A stretch of 64,000 nucleotides of DNA from Salinicola avicenniae (GTDB lineage: Bacteria; Pseudomonadota; Gammaproteobacteria; Pseudomonadales; Halomonadaceae): contig NZ_JAKQZC010000004.1 in assembly GCF_023736115.1 (NCBI RefSeq), forward strand, positions 310,001 to 374,000, in the 5' to 3' direction. Both the position numbers and the translations under genes were made by a program. The notes under the pieces were generated by a model, which did no database searches, was not told the DNA's origin, and was given only the letters and a program-made list of their open reading frames with translations. This document shows positions 10,009-17,833 of this stretch, piece after piece (the first letter of the stretch is position 1; each line of letters begins with the position of its first letter).

Positions 10009-10019
10009 TGGTCTGACCA
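10009..10019. promoter_or_regulatory. FadR-subfamily GntR operator (PdhR/LldR/GlcC type)
   Basis: TGGTCTGACCA is a perfect 11-bp palindrome that fits the TGGTnnnACCA core bound by PdhR, LldR, GlcC and relatives. It is flanked by AAT on the left, and a further AGACCAA half-site lies at 10024-10030. It sits in the 390-bp divergent region between the glycolate permease gene and the GST gene, about 160 bp upstream of the permease start. The rest of 9849-10238 shows nothing else I can name. No GntR regulator is encoded in the window. Confidence 0.55.
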
Positions 10020-10238
10020 GATAAGACCAAGGTGGAGACCGGTGGGATAACGAGCTGAGAGGAAAGGCTAATTTGGCAAAGCGAGGGGGGATTGAGGTAC
10101 GGCGTGTCGATCGTTGCTGCGACTAATGGACGGCTAGCCTATGTGCACTCAGGAGGTGGGATTCGTTTGACGTCGAGCACTACGCTTGCACATGCTGCGA
10201 CGACACCCGAAACCTTGATGACATCGGAGAAGAGTGAC

Positions 10239-10949
10239 ATGAGCCGCAAGATGTTCGATCTGTGCGGCCGCGATGAGCGGCTGCGTTTCTCGCCCTACTG
10301 CTGGCGGGTGAAGTACGCGCTGGCGCACAAGGGGCTCGACTGCGATTTCATTCCTTGGAAGTTCACGGACAAGGACGCAATCGCGTTTTCCGGGCAGTCG
10401 AAAGTGCCTGTGCTGGTGGATGGCGACACGACCGTCACCGACAGCTACGAGATCTTTCGCTATCTCGACCGGGTCTATCCCGAGCGGCCTCTGCTGGGCG
10501 GCGATGTCGCCGAGGCGCGGGCACGATTCTTCAAGTTCTACGCCGAGCGCTCGCTGGCGCCGGGCGTGATGCGCACGATTCTGATGGACGTGTTCAACGC
10601 CGTGCATCCCGAGGATCGCGACTACTTCCGTACTTCCCGCGAGAAGGCCTTCGGTCGCACGCTCGAGGAGATGCACTCGCCGAGTCAGGGGCTCTCGATG
10701 CTCGACCGCGCGCTGGAGCCGATGCGCGGGCGTCTGGATGAAGCGCCGTTTCTGGAAGGCGACGCGGCCGGGGCGAGCGACTATCTGGTCATTGGCGTTT
10801 TCCTGTGGGCACGAGTCTGCTCCGCGGCGGATCTCGTCTCCAACGCCGATCCGGTCTACGCCTGGTATCACCGCATGCTCGATCTGCATGGCGGCCTCGG
10901 GCGCAACGCGACGCGCCTCGTCGATATCGACGGTGGTTACGGCGGATGA
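10239..10949 (+). CDS. Glutathione S-transferase-like protein
   Basis: A 236-residue cytosolic GST-fold protein. The N-terminal thioredoxin-like domain (residues about 1-80) contains SPYCWRVKYALAHKG as the expected glutathione-site segment, KVPVLVDGD (cis-Pro) and DSYEIFRYLDR. The rest is the all-helical C-terminal domain. ATG 10239 is preceded by GGAGAAGAG; an upstream ATG at 10218 is less well placed. Reaction and substrate are unknown. The closest general class is the beta-etherase/LigE-like GSTs, a weak guess. It is convergent with the dehydrogenase gene at 10996. Confidence 0.8.
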   Translation: MSRKMFDLCGRDERLRFSPYCWRVKYALAHKGLDCDFIPWKFTDKDAIAFSGQSKVPVLVDGDTTVTDSYEIFRYLDRVYPERPLLGGDVAEARARFFKFYAERSLAPGVMRTILMDVFNAVHPEDRDYFRTSREKAFGRTLEEMHSPSQGLSMLDRALEPMRGRLDEAPFLEGDAAGASDYLVIGVFLWARVCSAADLVSNADPVYAWYHRMLDLHGGLGRNATRLVDIDGGYGG

Positions 10950-10995
10950 TGGCCCGGCCCCGAGCGCCAAGGCGCGTCAATCCGATTGCCGAGAT

Positions 10996-11976
10996 CTAGG
11001 CGCTGGCTGACGTTGGCCGGGCCGCTTCGACAAACTCCCTGACCTGACGAAACGCGGTCGTGAAGTAGCGCTCATAGGTGTCGCGCTCGACGAAACCGAG
11101 ATGCGGCGTCGCGAGCACGCGGGGATGATGCTGATAGGCGCGGGCGCCATCGGGTTCGTTCTCGAAGACATCCAGCGCGGCGCTACCCGGGCGGCCGGCA
11201 TCCAGGGCATCGAGCAGCGCGCCGGGGCGTATCAGCTCGGCGCGACTGGTATTGACCAGCAGCGCATCGGCGCGCATGGAGGCAAGGTCGGCGGCACCGA
11301 TCATGCCGCGTGTCTCGGCGTTGAGCTTGAGGTGTAGCGAGACGATGTCACTGCGCGCCAGAAACGCCTGCCGGTCGGCGATATAGTCGATCTCCTGTTC
11401 GAACGCGCGGCCCGCGCTGGATTCGCGGCCGTGGGCGATGACCTGCATGCCGAAGGCTTTCCCGTAGTCGGCCACCCGAGAGCCGATCTTGCCAAGCCCC
11501 CAGATGCCCAGCGTGCGGCCGCTGAGGGCATGACCCAGCGATTCGGTTTCCAGCCGGTCGGTGCTGCGTTGCCACTCTCCCTGGGACTGTCGTGCTAGAT
11601 AGCTTCCCAGACGTCGACAACCCGCCAGGATCAGCAGCCAGGTCAGCTCCGCCGGCGCCGTGGGCGAGCCGCTGCCGTCGCGGACAGCGATCCCCAGATC
11701 GTCGCACGCCTCAAGATCGATTGCCGAGGACAGTCGTCCGGTCTGCACGATCAATCTGAGCTTGGGGAGCTGCGCCAAAATCTCGCGAGTCAGCGTCGTG
11801 CGCTCGCGAATCAGGATCACCGCATCGCTATCGGCGAGTCGGGCGGGCAGGCTGGCGGCCTCGAGATGATTGTGCTCGACGTCGAGACGGATATCGCTGC
11901 CATCCAATGTGTGCGCGGCATCGAGAAAGGCGCAGCAGCCCTGATAGTCATCCAATACCGTGACCGTGAACGACAT
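10996..11976 (-). CDS. D-2-hydroxyacid dehydrogenase family protein
   Basis: A 326-residue NAD(P)-dependent D-isomer-specific 2-hydroxyacid dehydrogenase. The Rossmann motif GLGKIGSRV lies near residues 152-160. The catalytic triad is visible as Arg in NTSRAEL, Glu in FENEP and His in PHLGF. It interconverts a D-2-hydroxyacid and a 2-oxoacid in the cytoplasm; the substrate is not evident. AGGAGG precedes ATG 11976. The spot near glycolate genes hints at glyoxylate/hydroxypyruvate chemistry, but this is only an inference. Confidence 0.87.
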   Translation of the reverse strand: MSFTVTVLDDYQGCCAFLDAAHTLDGSDIRLDVEHNHLEAASLPARLADSDAVILIRERTTLTREILAQLPKLRLIVQTGRLSSAIDLEACDDLGIAVRDGSGSPTAPAELTWLLILAGCRRLGSYLARQSQGEWQRSTDRLETESLGHALSGRTLGIWGLGKIGSRVADYGKAFGMQVIAHGRESSAGRAFEQEIDYIADRQAFLARSDIVSLHLKLNAETRGMIGAADLASMRADALLVNTSRAELIRPGALLDALDAGRPGSAALDVFENEPDGARAYQHHPRVLATPHLGFVERDTYERYFTTAFRQVREFVEAARPTSASA

Positions 11977-12163
11977 GAGCACCTCCTGAGCAATTGGCGG
12001 ACAAGGATGCGCGCCATTTTCGGCAGCGTAGCCCAACGCCGTCTGAGCGGCGACCGGGGATTGTCAGTGTCGAGGTATCTCGAACGTCGTCAGGGGCGCA
12101 AGCGGTGAGGGGCAAGATTTCAGGCATAAAAGATAGCGTGGTAACTAATAGTGGTGTAAATTG

Positions 12164-12180
12164 CTTAAGCCAATCTTAAG
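12164..12180. promoter_or_regulatory. PmrA/BasR-like box
   Basis: Two CTTAAG hexamers separated by exactly 5 bp (CTTAAG-CCAAT-CTTAAG) match the PmrA/BasR box, YTTAAK-N5-YTTAAK. The box lies 52 bp upstream of the predicted start of the LPS-kinase-like gene at 12233, in an AT-rich leader. GATATC at 12198-12203 could act as a -10 element. The same bases also form a near-perfect inverted repeat (TTGCTTAAG/CTTAAGTAA, 12161-12183), so a different dimeric regulator remains possible. Confidence 0.45.
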
Positions 12181-12232
12181 TAATACCGAGACCTGCCGAT
12201 ATCGCTGGGTCTTCAACGAAGCGAAAATCCCC

Positions 12233-13318
12233 ATGCTTGCCATTTCTCTCTGCCTGCCGGTCAGCCTGCAGGCGCCGATCGACGATGTCGTGACCGCCGG
12301 GCGCTCTGCCGGCGACTGGCGGCTCGGTGACGCTGCCGTCGGGACAGTCGCGCTGCAATTGAATGCGGTGCTGGCCAACGACGCGTTCGAGGTGCCTGGC
12401 GTCGAGGTCCTGCGCCGGCGCAAGGGCCGCACGGCGATGCGGGTCTCGTCGGAAGGCGGCCAGTTCTTCGCCAAGCGCATTGAACTGCGGCCACTGCGCA
12501 AGCGTGTCGGTGCGGCACTCGGCGTTCAGAACCGGTTGTTTGGCTACGATCACGGCGTTGCGGAGCTCGACAATACGCTCTATGTCGCGCGCACGACCGG
12601 GCAGGCCGTGGCGCCGCTGGCGCTCGGCACTTTCCGGCGTCACGGCTTGCCACAGGCACAGGTACTGATCCAGCCATGGCTAGAGGGGTATCTCACGCTG
12701 GGCGATGCGTGGCAGCAGGCCGATACGGTCGGTCGACGTCGTCTGCTGGATGAGGTCCAGTGTCTGATACGTCGTTTTCATCAGGTCGGCCTCTGTCATC
12801 TGGACTTTAACCCGACCAACGTGATGGTCGCGGCCGATGATCCCGGCGAGATGAAGGTGATCGACTGCGCGCGACTGATTCGCGATGTGCCGCGCCCGGA
12901 TATTGCCTCCGCGCTGCAGGTCGGCAAGATGCTGCGCAGTCTCTACGGCCGACACGAAAGCGAGCTGCCAACCCGCCTGAATCAGGCGCGAGAGATGCTG
13001 GCCTTCGTGACCGACAGCCCGGTGAGTGCCGAGCAGGATGCCCTGCTGGTCCTGGCACTGCGCTATCAGCTGAGCAAGACGATCTCGATCCGGCGCCTGG
13101 TGCGCGCGACCGGAAGCCTTGATCTACGCAGCCTCGAGGTACGCGCCCTTCGCTCCTACAAGAACGCCGCGCTGCGAGGGTGCCCGGAGGTTTCGCAGGT
13201 GCTGGCCGCGCTGCCTTCGGCCGGCACCCGCGTCGCCGCGACGTCTTCGGCTGCCCAGCGCGCGGAGGAAGCGGCCATGGCGCATTGCGATAGCGGGCCA
13301 GGCCCGGCACGACGCTAG
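12233..13318 (+). CDS. Lipopolysaccharide kinase (WaaP/Kdo kinase)-like protein
   Basis: A 361-residue protein with a eukaryotic-like kinase fold of the LPS heptose/Kdo kinase type. The catalytic loop HLDFNPTNVM (HxDxxxxN) is followed by MKVIDCAR in the position of the DFG metal-binding segment. QFFAKRIE carries the probable ATP-binding Lys. Family members phosphorylate inner-core LPS sugars on the cytoplasmic face of the inner membrane. The ATG at 12233 has no strong ribosome-binding site; a TTG at 12161 would overlap the PmrA-like box. The C-terminal about 100 residues are poorly conserved. It stands alone, not in an LPS cluster. Confidence 0.75.
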   Translation: MLAISLCLPVSLQAPIDDVVTAGRSAGDWRLGDAAVGTVALQLNAVLANDAFEVPGVEVLRRRKGRTAMRVSSEGGQFFAKRIELRPLRKRVGAALGVQNRLFGYDHGVAELDNTLYVARTTGQAVAPLALGTFRRHGLPQAQVLIQPWLEGYLTLGDAWQQADTVGRRRLLDEVQCLIRRFHQVGLCHLDFNPTNVMVAADDPGEMKVIDCARLIRDVPRPDIASALQVGKMLRSLYGRHESELPTRLNQAREMLAFVTDSPVSAEQDALLVLALRYQLSKTISIRRLVRATGSLDLRSLEVRALRSYKNAALRGCPEVSQVLAALPSAGTRVAATSSAAQRAEEAAMAHCDSGPGPARR

Positions 13319-13386
13319 GGCAGCGGTGTCGCTAGCCTTGGGCTTTATCCGAAAGCGACTGCGTTCGTCGACGTTTCCGCCCGCGC

Positions 13387-14190
13387 CTAATCGTTGCGCT
13401 CCAGGAACTTGCGCACGCGTTCGGTGCTGGGGTTGGTGAAGAAGGTTTCCGGGTCGGCCTTCTCGATGATCAGCCCTTTTTCGAGGAATACGACCTGATC
13501 CGACACGGCGCGCGAGAAGGCCATTTCGTGCGTCACGATGACCATTGTGTAGCCTTCGGCCGAGAGATCCTTGATCACCGCCAGCACTTCGCCGACCAGC
13601 TCCGGATCGAGTGCCGAGGTGGGTTCGTCGAACAGCATCACTTCCGGCTGCATGGCGAGTGCTCGGGCAATCGCGACGCGCTGTTTCTGGCCGCCGGAGA
13701 GCGTGTTGGGATAGGCATCCATCTTGTGCGACATGCCGACTTTCTCGAGCAGTGCGCGGGCATGGGTCTCGGCTTCGTGTTTCGATTTGCCGAGCACGTG
13801 GATCGGCGCTTCGGTCACGTTATGCAGCACGTTGAGGTGCGGCCACAGATTGAAGCCCTGAAATACCATGCCGGTCTTGGCACGTACCCGTGCGAGCGCT
13901 TTCACCGACATGGCGCGGCCCTCGTCGGTCATGCCAATGCGTTCTCCGGCTATGTGGATACTGCCGCGCTCCGGCTGCTCCAGCCAGTTGATGCAGCGCA
14001 ACAGCGTCGATTTGCCGGAGCCCGACGAGCCCAGAATGGTGACGACGTCCCCCTTCTTGACCTCCAGATTGACGTCACGCAGCACCTCGACGTCATCGAA
14101 GCTCTTCGACAAATTGCGGATGGCGACCGCGGTCGCGCCGCTTCGGTCGTTCTCGCGGTGGCCGGCTGTGGACGGGTTGGCATCAGGCAT
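13387..14190 (-). CDS. Amino acid ABC transporter ATP-binding protein
   Basis: A 267-residue ATPase of the polar amino acid (HisP/GlnQ) class, which drives the importer encoded upstream. Walker A GSSGSGKS, Q-loop in FQGFNLWPHLNV, signature LSGGQKQR and Walker B VMLFDEPT are all intact. ATG 14190 overlaps the stop of the permease gene by 8 bp. The frame stays open to 14223 inside the permease gene, but GAGGAT before 14190 favours this start. Last gene of the SBP-permease-permease-ATPase operon. Confidence 0.93.
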   Translation of the reverse strand: MPDANPSTAGHRENDRSGATAVAIRNLSKSFDDVEVLRDVNLEVKKGDVVTILGSSGSGKSTLLRCINWLEQPERGSIHIAGERIGMTDEGRAMSVKALARVRAKTGMVFQGFNLWPHLNVLHNVTEAPIHVLGKSKHEAETHARALLEKVGMSHKMDAYPNTLSGGQKQRVAIARALAMQPEVMLFDEPTSALDPELVGEVLAVIKDLSAEGYTMVIVTHEMAFSRAVSDQVVFLEKGLIIEKADPETFFTNPSTERVRKFLERND

Positions 14191-14848
14191 TGTCGAATCC
14201 TCGCTTGGCGCTGAAGCGCCCACACTGTTTGATGATGACTTCCATGACCACGCTCACGGCCCAGTAGAAGCCGATGACGACGATAAAGGCTTCGGTGGGG
14301 ATGAAGTAGGTTCCCGACAGGCTGTTGGCGGCGGCCGTCAGCTCGCGCACGGTGATGATGACCAGAAAGGCGGTGTCCTTGAGCGCATAGATGAGCTGAT
14401 TGCCCAGCAGTGGCCGGGTCTGCATCACGATCTGCGGCAGGATCAGGCGAAAGAACATCTTGCCCTTGGTGAAGCCGTGCGCCTTGGCGGCTTCGACCTG
14501 CCCGGGCGGGAAGGTGATGCGGCTGCCGCGAAAGATTTCGCCGATATAGCAGCCGTGATAGACCGCCAGCGCACCGACGCCGGCCCACCAGGCATCCAGC
14601 CGGATGCCGAAGCTCGGCAGCCCGTAGTAGAGCAGATAGGCCAGAATCAGGAAGGGCAGCATGCGCATGCCGTCGATGAAGACGCGCAGTGGCACGGTGA
14701 GCCGGGGTCGGCTGCCCTCAAGCAGGTAGAGCAGAGCGCAGCCGATCACGAAGGCGACGCTGATGGAGAGACCGAAGATCTCCATCGTGCGCAGGAAGCC
14801 GACCCAGAACTGATCGCGGGCGCTCCAGAGTATTTCCCAGTTGCTCAT
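14183..14848 (-). CDS. Amino acid ABC transporter permease
   Basis: A 221-residue HisM/GlnP-class inner-membrane permease. The EAA-type loop is visible as QVEAAKAHGFTKGKMFFRLILPQ, the contact point for the ATPase. Five or so transmembrane segments begin with FGLSISVAFVIGCALLYLL. It follows the other permease gene by 21 bp, and its stop overlaps the ATPase start. Confidence 0.92.
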   Translation of the reverse strand: MSNWEILWSARDQFWVGFLRTMEIFGLSISVAFVIGCALLYLLEGSRPRLTVPLRVFIDGMRMLPFLILAYLLYYGLPSFGIRLDAWWAGVGALAVYHGCYIGEIFRGSRITFPPGQVEAAKAHGFTKGKMFFRLILPQIVMQTRPLLGNQLIYALKDTAFLVIITVRELTAAANSLSGTYFIPTEAFIVVIGFYWAVSVVMEVIIKQCGRFSAKRGFDNA

Positions 14849-14869
14849 GCGTTGTCCTCTGTCGCTTGC

Positions 14870-15511
14870 CTAGACGGCCAGCCGATTGGCTTGCCGTTCG
14901 GCGATTCGCTGCAGCCAGACGAGGCAGCCGATCACGGCCATGTAGAGCACGCAGGCGACGAGAATCGGCGGCAACGGCTCGTAGGTCACGGCGGAAATGC
15001 GATTGGTCACCCGGGTCAGGTCGACGATGCCGATGACGGCAATGGCCGGGCTACCCTTGATCAGGAAAGACATTTCGTTGATCAGGCCGGGCAGACTGGT
15101 GATCACCATCTGCGGCAACATGATGCGCCGAAAGGTGATCCACGGCGTCATGCCGGCAGCCATCGCCGCTTCGCGCTGATCGCGGGAGAAGTTGCGAAAG
15201 GCGCTGCGCCAGATTTCGGCGTTGAAGGCGGTGGTGTTGAGCGTCAGCGCCAGGATCCCGGCGACATTGCGATCGAGATTGATGCCAAACGTCGGTGCGC
15301 TGAGAAAGATGAACAGGGTCAGCGTCACCAGTGGCGTGGCGCGGGCCAGACTGGTGTAGAGCACCAGGATCTGGTCGACGACGGGAATCTTGGCGATTCG
15401 AATCAGGGCGATGATCAGTCCGGCGACCACGCCCAGCGCGATGGAGATGCCTGAAATCCAGACGGTCGTCCACGCGCCTTCCAGCAGCATTTGCCAGGCA
15501 CTGGCGTTCAT
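14870..15511 (-). CDS. Amino acid ABC transporter permease
   Basis: A 213-residue partner permease of the same class. Its EAA loop is QREAAMAAGMTPWITFRRIM (residues about 131-150). The membrane segments start with AWTTVWISGISIALGVVAGL. It comes after a 92-bp gap from the binding-protein gene; that gap contains a strong stem-loop, which suggests unequal expression of the binding protein and the membrane parts. Confidence 0.92.
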   Translation of the reverse strand: MNASAWQMLLEGAWTTVWISGISIALGVVAGLIIALIRIAKIPVVDQILVLYTSLARATPLVTLTLFIFLSAPTFGINLDRNVAGILALTLNTTAFNAEIWRSAFRNFSRDQREAAMAAGMTPWITFRRIMLPQMVITSLPGLINEMSFLIKGSPAIAVIGIVDLTRVTNRISAVTYEPLPPILVACVLYMAVIGCLVWLQRIAERQANRLAV

Positions 15512-15545
15512 GGTGGTGGCTCCATGGGGCGATCAGGCGGGGAGG

Positions 15546-15566
15546 CGCCGCGGGTTGCCCGCGGCG
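15546..15566 (-). promoter_or_regulatory. Intercistronic stem-loop after binding-protein gene
   Basis: A perfect 9-bp GC stem (CGCCGCGGG / CCCGCGGCG) with a 3-base loop and no U-tract lies between the binding-protein and permease genes. It is probably an mRNA-stabilising or attenuating hairpin that keeps the binding-protein message more abundant. Confidence 0.65.
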
Positions 15567-15603
15567 TTGGCACGCAGGCCGGATGACCGGCCCGCGTGGC
15601 GCA

Positions 15604-16497
15604 TCACATGTTGCTGAACTGCAGCTCGTGGAACTGATCGACGCTGGTCAGCGGTTCGGTCGGCAGGTCCGGGAAGGCCTCGCCGAACCACTTCTCCTGC
15701 AGCTCGGCCAGCTTGCCGCTTTCGCGCATCTCGTCGAGGAAGCCGTTCATGTAATCGAGCAGTTCCGGGCTGCCCTTGGGGATCGGCCAGGAGACGTAGC
15801 CCGGGCCGGAAACCGCAGGGCCCTTGGCGAAGACGTCCGGCTTGGAGGCCACTAGCGTGTTGGCCGGGACGGCGGAATCGATGACGAAGTCCAGGCGGCC
15901 GTTGGCCAGATCGGCAAAGGCTTCCGGATAGGACTCGTACTGGACGACTTCGCCCATTTCTTCACCCTGCTCGCTGAGCATCTTCTCCAGCTCCGGCAGG
16001 CGCGAAAGCAGTACGCTGCCCGCCTGCACGCCGACGGTCTTGCCGCCGAGGTCGGCGACGTCGCTGATGCTGTCGTCGTCGGCGCGTTTGATCGCGAAGT
16101 GCTGTGCGGAGGCGTAGGGCGCGGTGTAGTTGAACACGCGCAGGCGCTCGTCGGAGACGGAAGCGCCGGTGAGCGCCATGTCGTACTGGCCGGTGGACAC
16201 TGCGGCGAGCAGGCCGGTCCAGGGCAGGATCTCCTGACGCACCTCGAAGTCGGCGTAGTCTCGGAGTTCTTCCAGCATCTCGGCGTTGAAGCCGACGGCA
16301 TTGCCGTCTTCGATGTAGTTGAACGGCGAGTAGTTGTCTTCGGTCGCGACGCTTAGATAGCCGCGGCTCTCGACCTCGGAGAGATCGGCGGCGACGCTCG
16401 ACAGCGAGAACGATAGCAGCGTGCCGGCGACGGCGGCCGCGATCAGCTTCGAGAAACGACGAGAGTGCGAAGTGCTACGGGTTGTCAAACGCATCAT
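15604..16497 (-). CDS. Amino acid ABC transporter substrate-binding protein
   Basis: A 297-residue periplasmic binding protein of family 3 (SBP_bac_3). The Sec signal peptide (about residues 1-37, ending SLSSVAA) is followed by GYLSVATEDNYSPFNYIEDG and VGFNAEMLEEL, the usual start of lobe 1, and later WTGLLAAVSTGQYDMALTG. Residues around YDMAL and SGPGYVSWP would line the ligand site. Ligand unknown; this family takes polar amino acids, opines or compatible-solute-like amines. AAGGGTG precedes the start. First gene of the four-gene operon. Confidence 0.9.
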   Translation of the reverse strand: MMRLTTRSTSHSRRFSKLIAAAVAGTLLSFSLSSVAADLSEVESRGYLSVATEDNYSPFNYIEDGNAVGFNAEMLEELRDYADFEVRQEILPWTGLLAAVSTGQYDMALTGASVSDERLRVFNYTAPYASAQHFAIKRADDDSISDVADLGGKTVGVQAGSVLLSRLPELEKMLSEQGEEMGEVVQYESYPEAFADLANGRLDFVIDSAVPANTLVASKPDVFAKGPAVSGPGYVSWPIPKGSPELLDYMNGFLDEMRESGKLAELQEKWFGEAFPDLPTEPLTSVDQFHELQFSNM

Positions 16498-16862
16498 GAA
16501 TCACCCTTGCGTGTTGTTGTTGGTCATACTGCGAGTTGAACAACGCTGGTCATGCACCGTGGGGCCAGCGCTATCTATTGATTGTTCTTGGATAGGTATG
16601 GCTGCCGAACCCGATGGCGGTCGCGTCTGGGCTCCGGTGATTCCACCCTAAAGAATCGGGCGCGCGGGACTATAGAGCCAGTTGGCGGGCAACGGCTGGC
16701 CAGATAGGGAGGCCAATATCAGCGTGGTGCACGATGGGTGGGAACGGTGGAAAAGTGCACTGAAATGGGGCATCGAGTCGCCCGATCGTCGCGCGTTCAC
16801 GGACTATCGGCGTGGTCGAGCGCCCTCAGCATGTTGAGGCGATCGGGGTACTGAAAGGCAGA
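16498..16862. other. Intergenic leader upstream of amino acid ABC operon
   Basis: No gene is supported here. It must carry the promoter of the minus-strand ABC operon. I see a direct repeat TGGTCAT (16521-16527 and 16547-16553) and an imperfect hairpin CGCTGG/CCAGCG (16544-16549, 16565-16570) in the leader, but no convincing -35/-10 pair. Confidence 0.4.
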
Positions 16863-16900
16863 GCCATCAGCGTGTCGAAAGGTCGCCATCAGCGTGTCGA
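16863..16900. repeat. 16-bp direct repeat covering the end of the COG0523 GTPase gene
   Basis: The 16-mer GCCATCAGCGTGTCGA occurs at 16863-16878 and again at 16885-16900, 22 bp apart. The second copy contains the last codons and stop of the minus-strand GTPase gene, so the gene end has been duplicated just downstream. Confidence 0.8.
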
Positions 16901-17833
16901 GAGCGCCTCGAGTGCCGCGATCAGCGCCTCGTAGGTGGCGCCGGCGAAGCCGATGCCGACCAGCTGGCCACTGCCCGGGCGCGGGGTGCTCGGGGTCCAG
17001 TCGGCCTTGTCACCGCTCCACTGGAAGACGTAGTGGCGGCCATCCGCCTGCAGAAAGCCCTTGGCGCGGGCCAGACCGTCCGCATGGGCGGTCAGCAGCG
17101 CGTCGAGTTCCTGGCGCTGCAGGGTGGCGGGCAGGGTGATGGCGAAGCGCTGCCATGCCGGGTCTTGCTCGGCCGGGCGATAGACCGGCCTGGCGGGCGG
17201 TTGGGGCGTCGAGATCTGGCGGTCATCGCGGGTCGTGCCCGCCTCGCGATCGGGGTTGAATGGCGCTGTCCAGAAACGGCTGGCGTCGGGATTGAGAGCG
17301 GCAAGGCGTTCTTGCAGCTGCCGCTGCGCCGAGTCGTCGAGGGCGTCGCCACGGTTGCAAAAGAGCTCGTTGGCGGCGGTGATCTGCGCCGCGACCAGGT
17401 CGCCGACACGGCGGTCGGCGAGGCGTGTTGCCAGCGAGGCGAGGTCGACCAGGGTGACAATCCGCGCGAGATGATACTGCCGGGCGACGCGGATCAGGTC
17501 GGCGATACGCGTCGGTCTGGCCACGCCGCTGGTCTCGATCAGCACGTGGCTCGGCGGCTCGGGCCAGCGGGCGATGCGCGACAGCTGCGTGCCCAGCTCG
17601 TCGCTGAGCGAGCAGCACAGGCAGCCGCTGCTCAGCTTGAGCAGGCGGTCGCCCTTGTAGTCGATCAGCTCGGCGTCGACGTTGATGGCGCCGAAGTCGT
17701 TGACCAGTAGCAACGTGCCTGGCGCCACGCCGTCGCGCAGGTGCGCGTTGAGCCAGGTGGTCTTGCCGGCGCCGAGATAGCCTGCGATCAGGGTGACGGC
17801 GATCGTCTCGGCCGTGGATGACGCCTCAGTCAT
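16889..17833 (-). CDS. COG0523 (CobW/YjiA/ZigA class) GTPase, putative metallochaperone
   Basis: A 314-residue G3E-family GTPase. Walker A GYLGAGKTT spans residues 18-26 and the metal-binding CxCC motif (GCLCCS) has C71, C73 and C74. A C-terminal CobW_C-type domain follows. Family members load Zn, Co or other metals into client proteins using GTP. ATG 17833 overlaps the amidohydrolase stop by 8 bp, so the GTPase is translationally coupled to a metal-dependent hydrolase. The hydrolase is the obvious candidate client (inference). No Zur-box was recognised upstream of the operon, and the His-rich stretch of some zinc chaperones is absent. Confidence 0.85.
   Translation of the reverse strand: MTEASSTAETIAVTLIAGYLGAGKTTWLNAHLRDGVAPGTLLLVNDFGAINVDAELIDYKGDRLLKLSSGCLCCSLSDELGTQLSRIARWPEPPSHVLIETSGVARPTRIADLIRVARQYHLARIVTLVDLASLATRLADRRVGDLVAAQITAANELFCNRGDALDDSAQRQLQERLAALNPDASRFWTAPFNPDREAGTTRDDRQISTPQPPARPVYRPAEQDPAWQRFAITLPATLQRQELDALLTAHADGLARAKGFLQADGRHYVFQWSGDKADWTPSTPRPGSGQLVGIGFAGATYEALIAALEALSTR

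Noticed and set aside
10951-11023. Inverted repeat GGCCCGGCC / GGCCGGGCC between the GST and dehydrogenase genes as a terminator
   Set aside because: Arms are 55 bp apart, one lies inside a coding region, and no U-tract follows.
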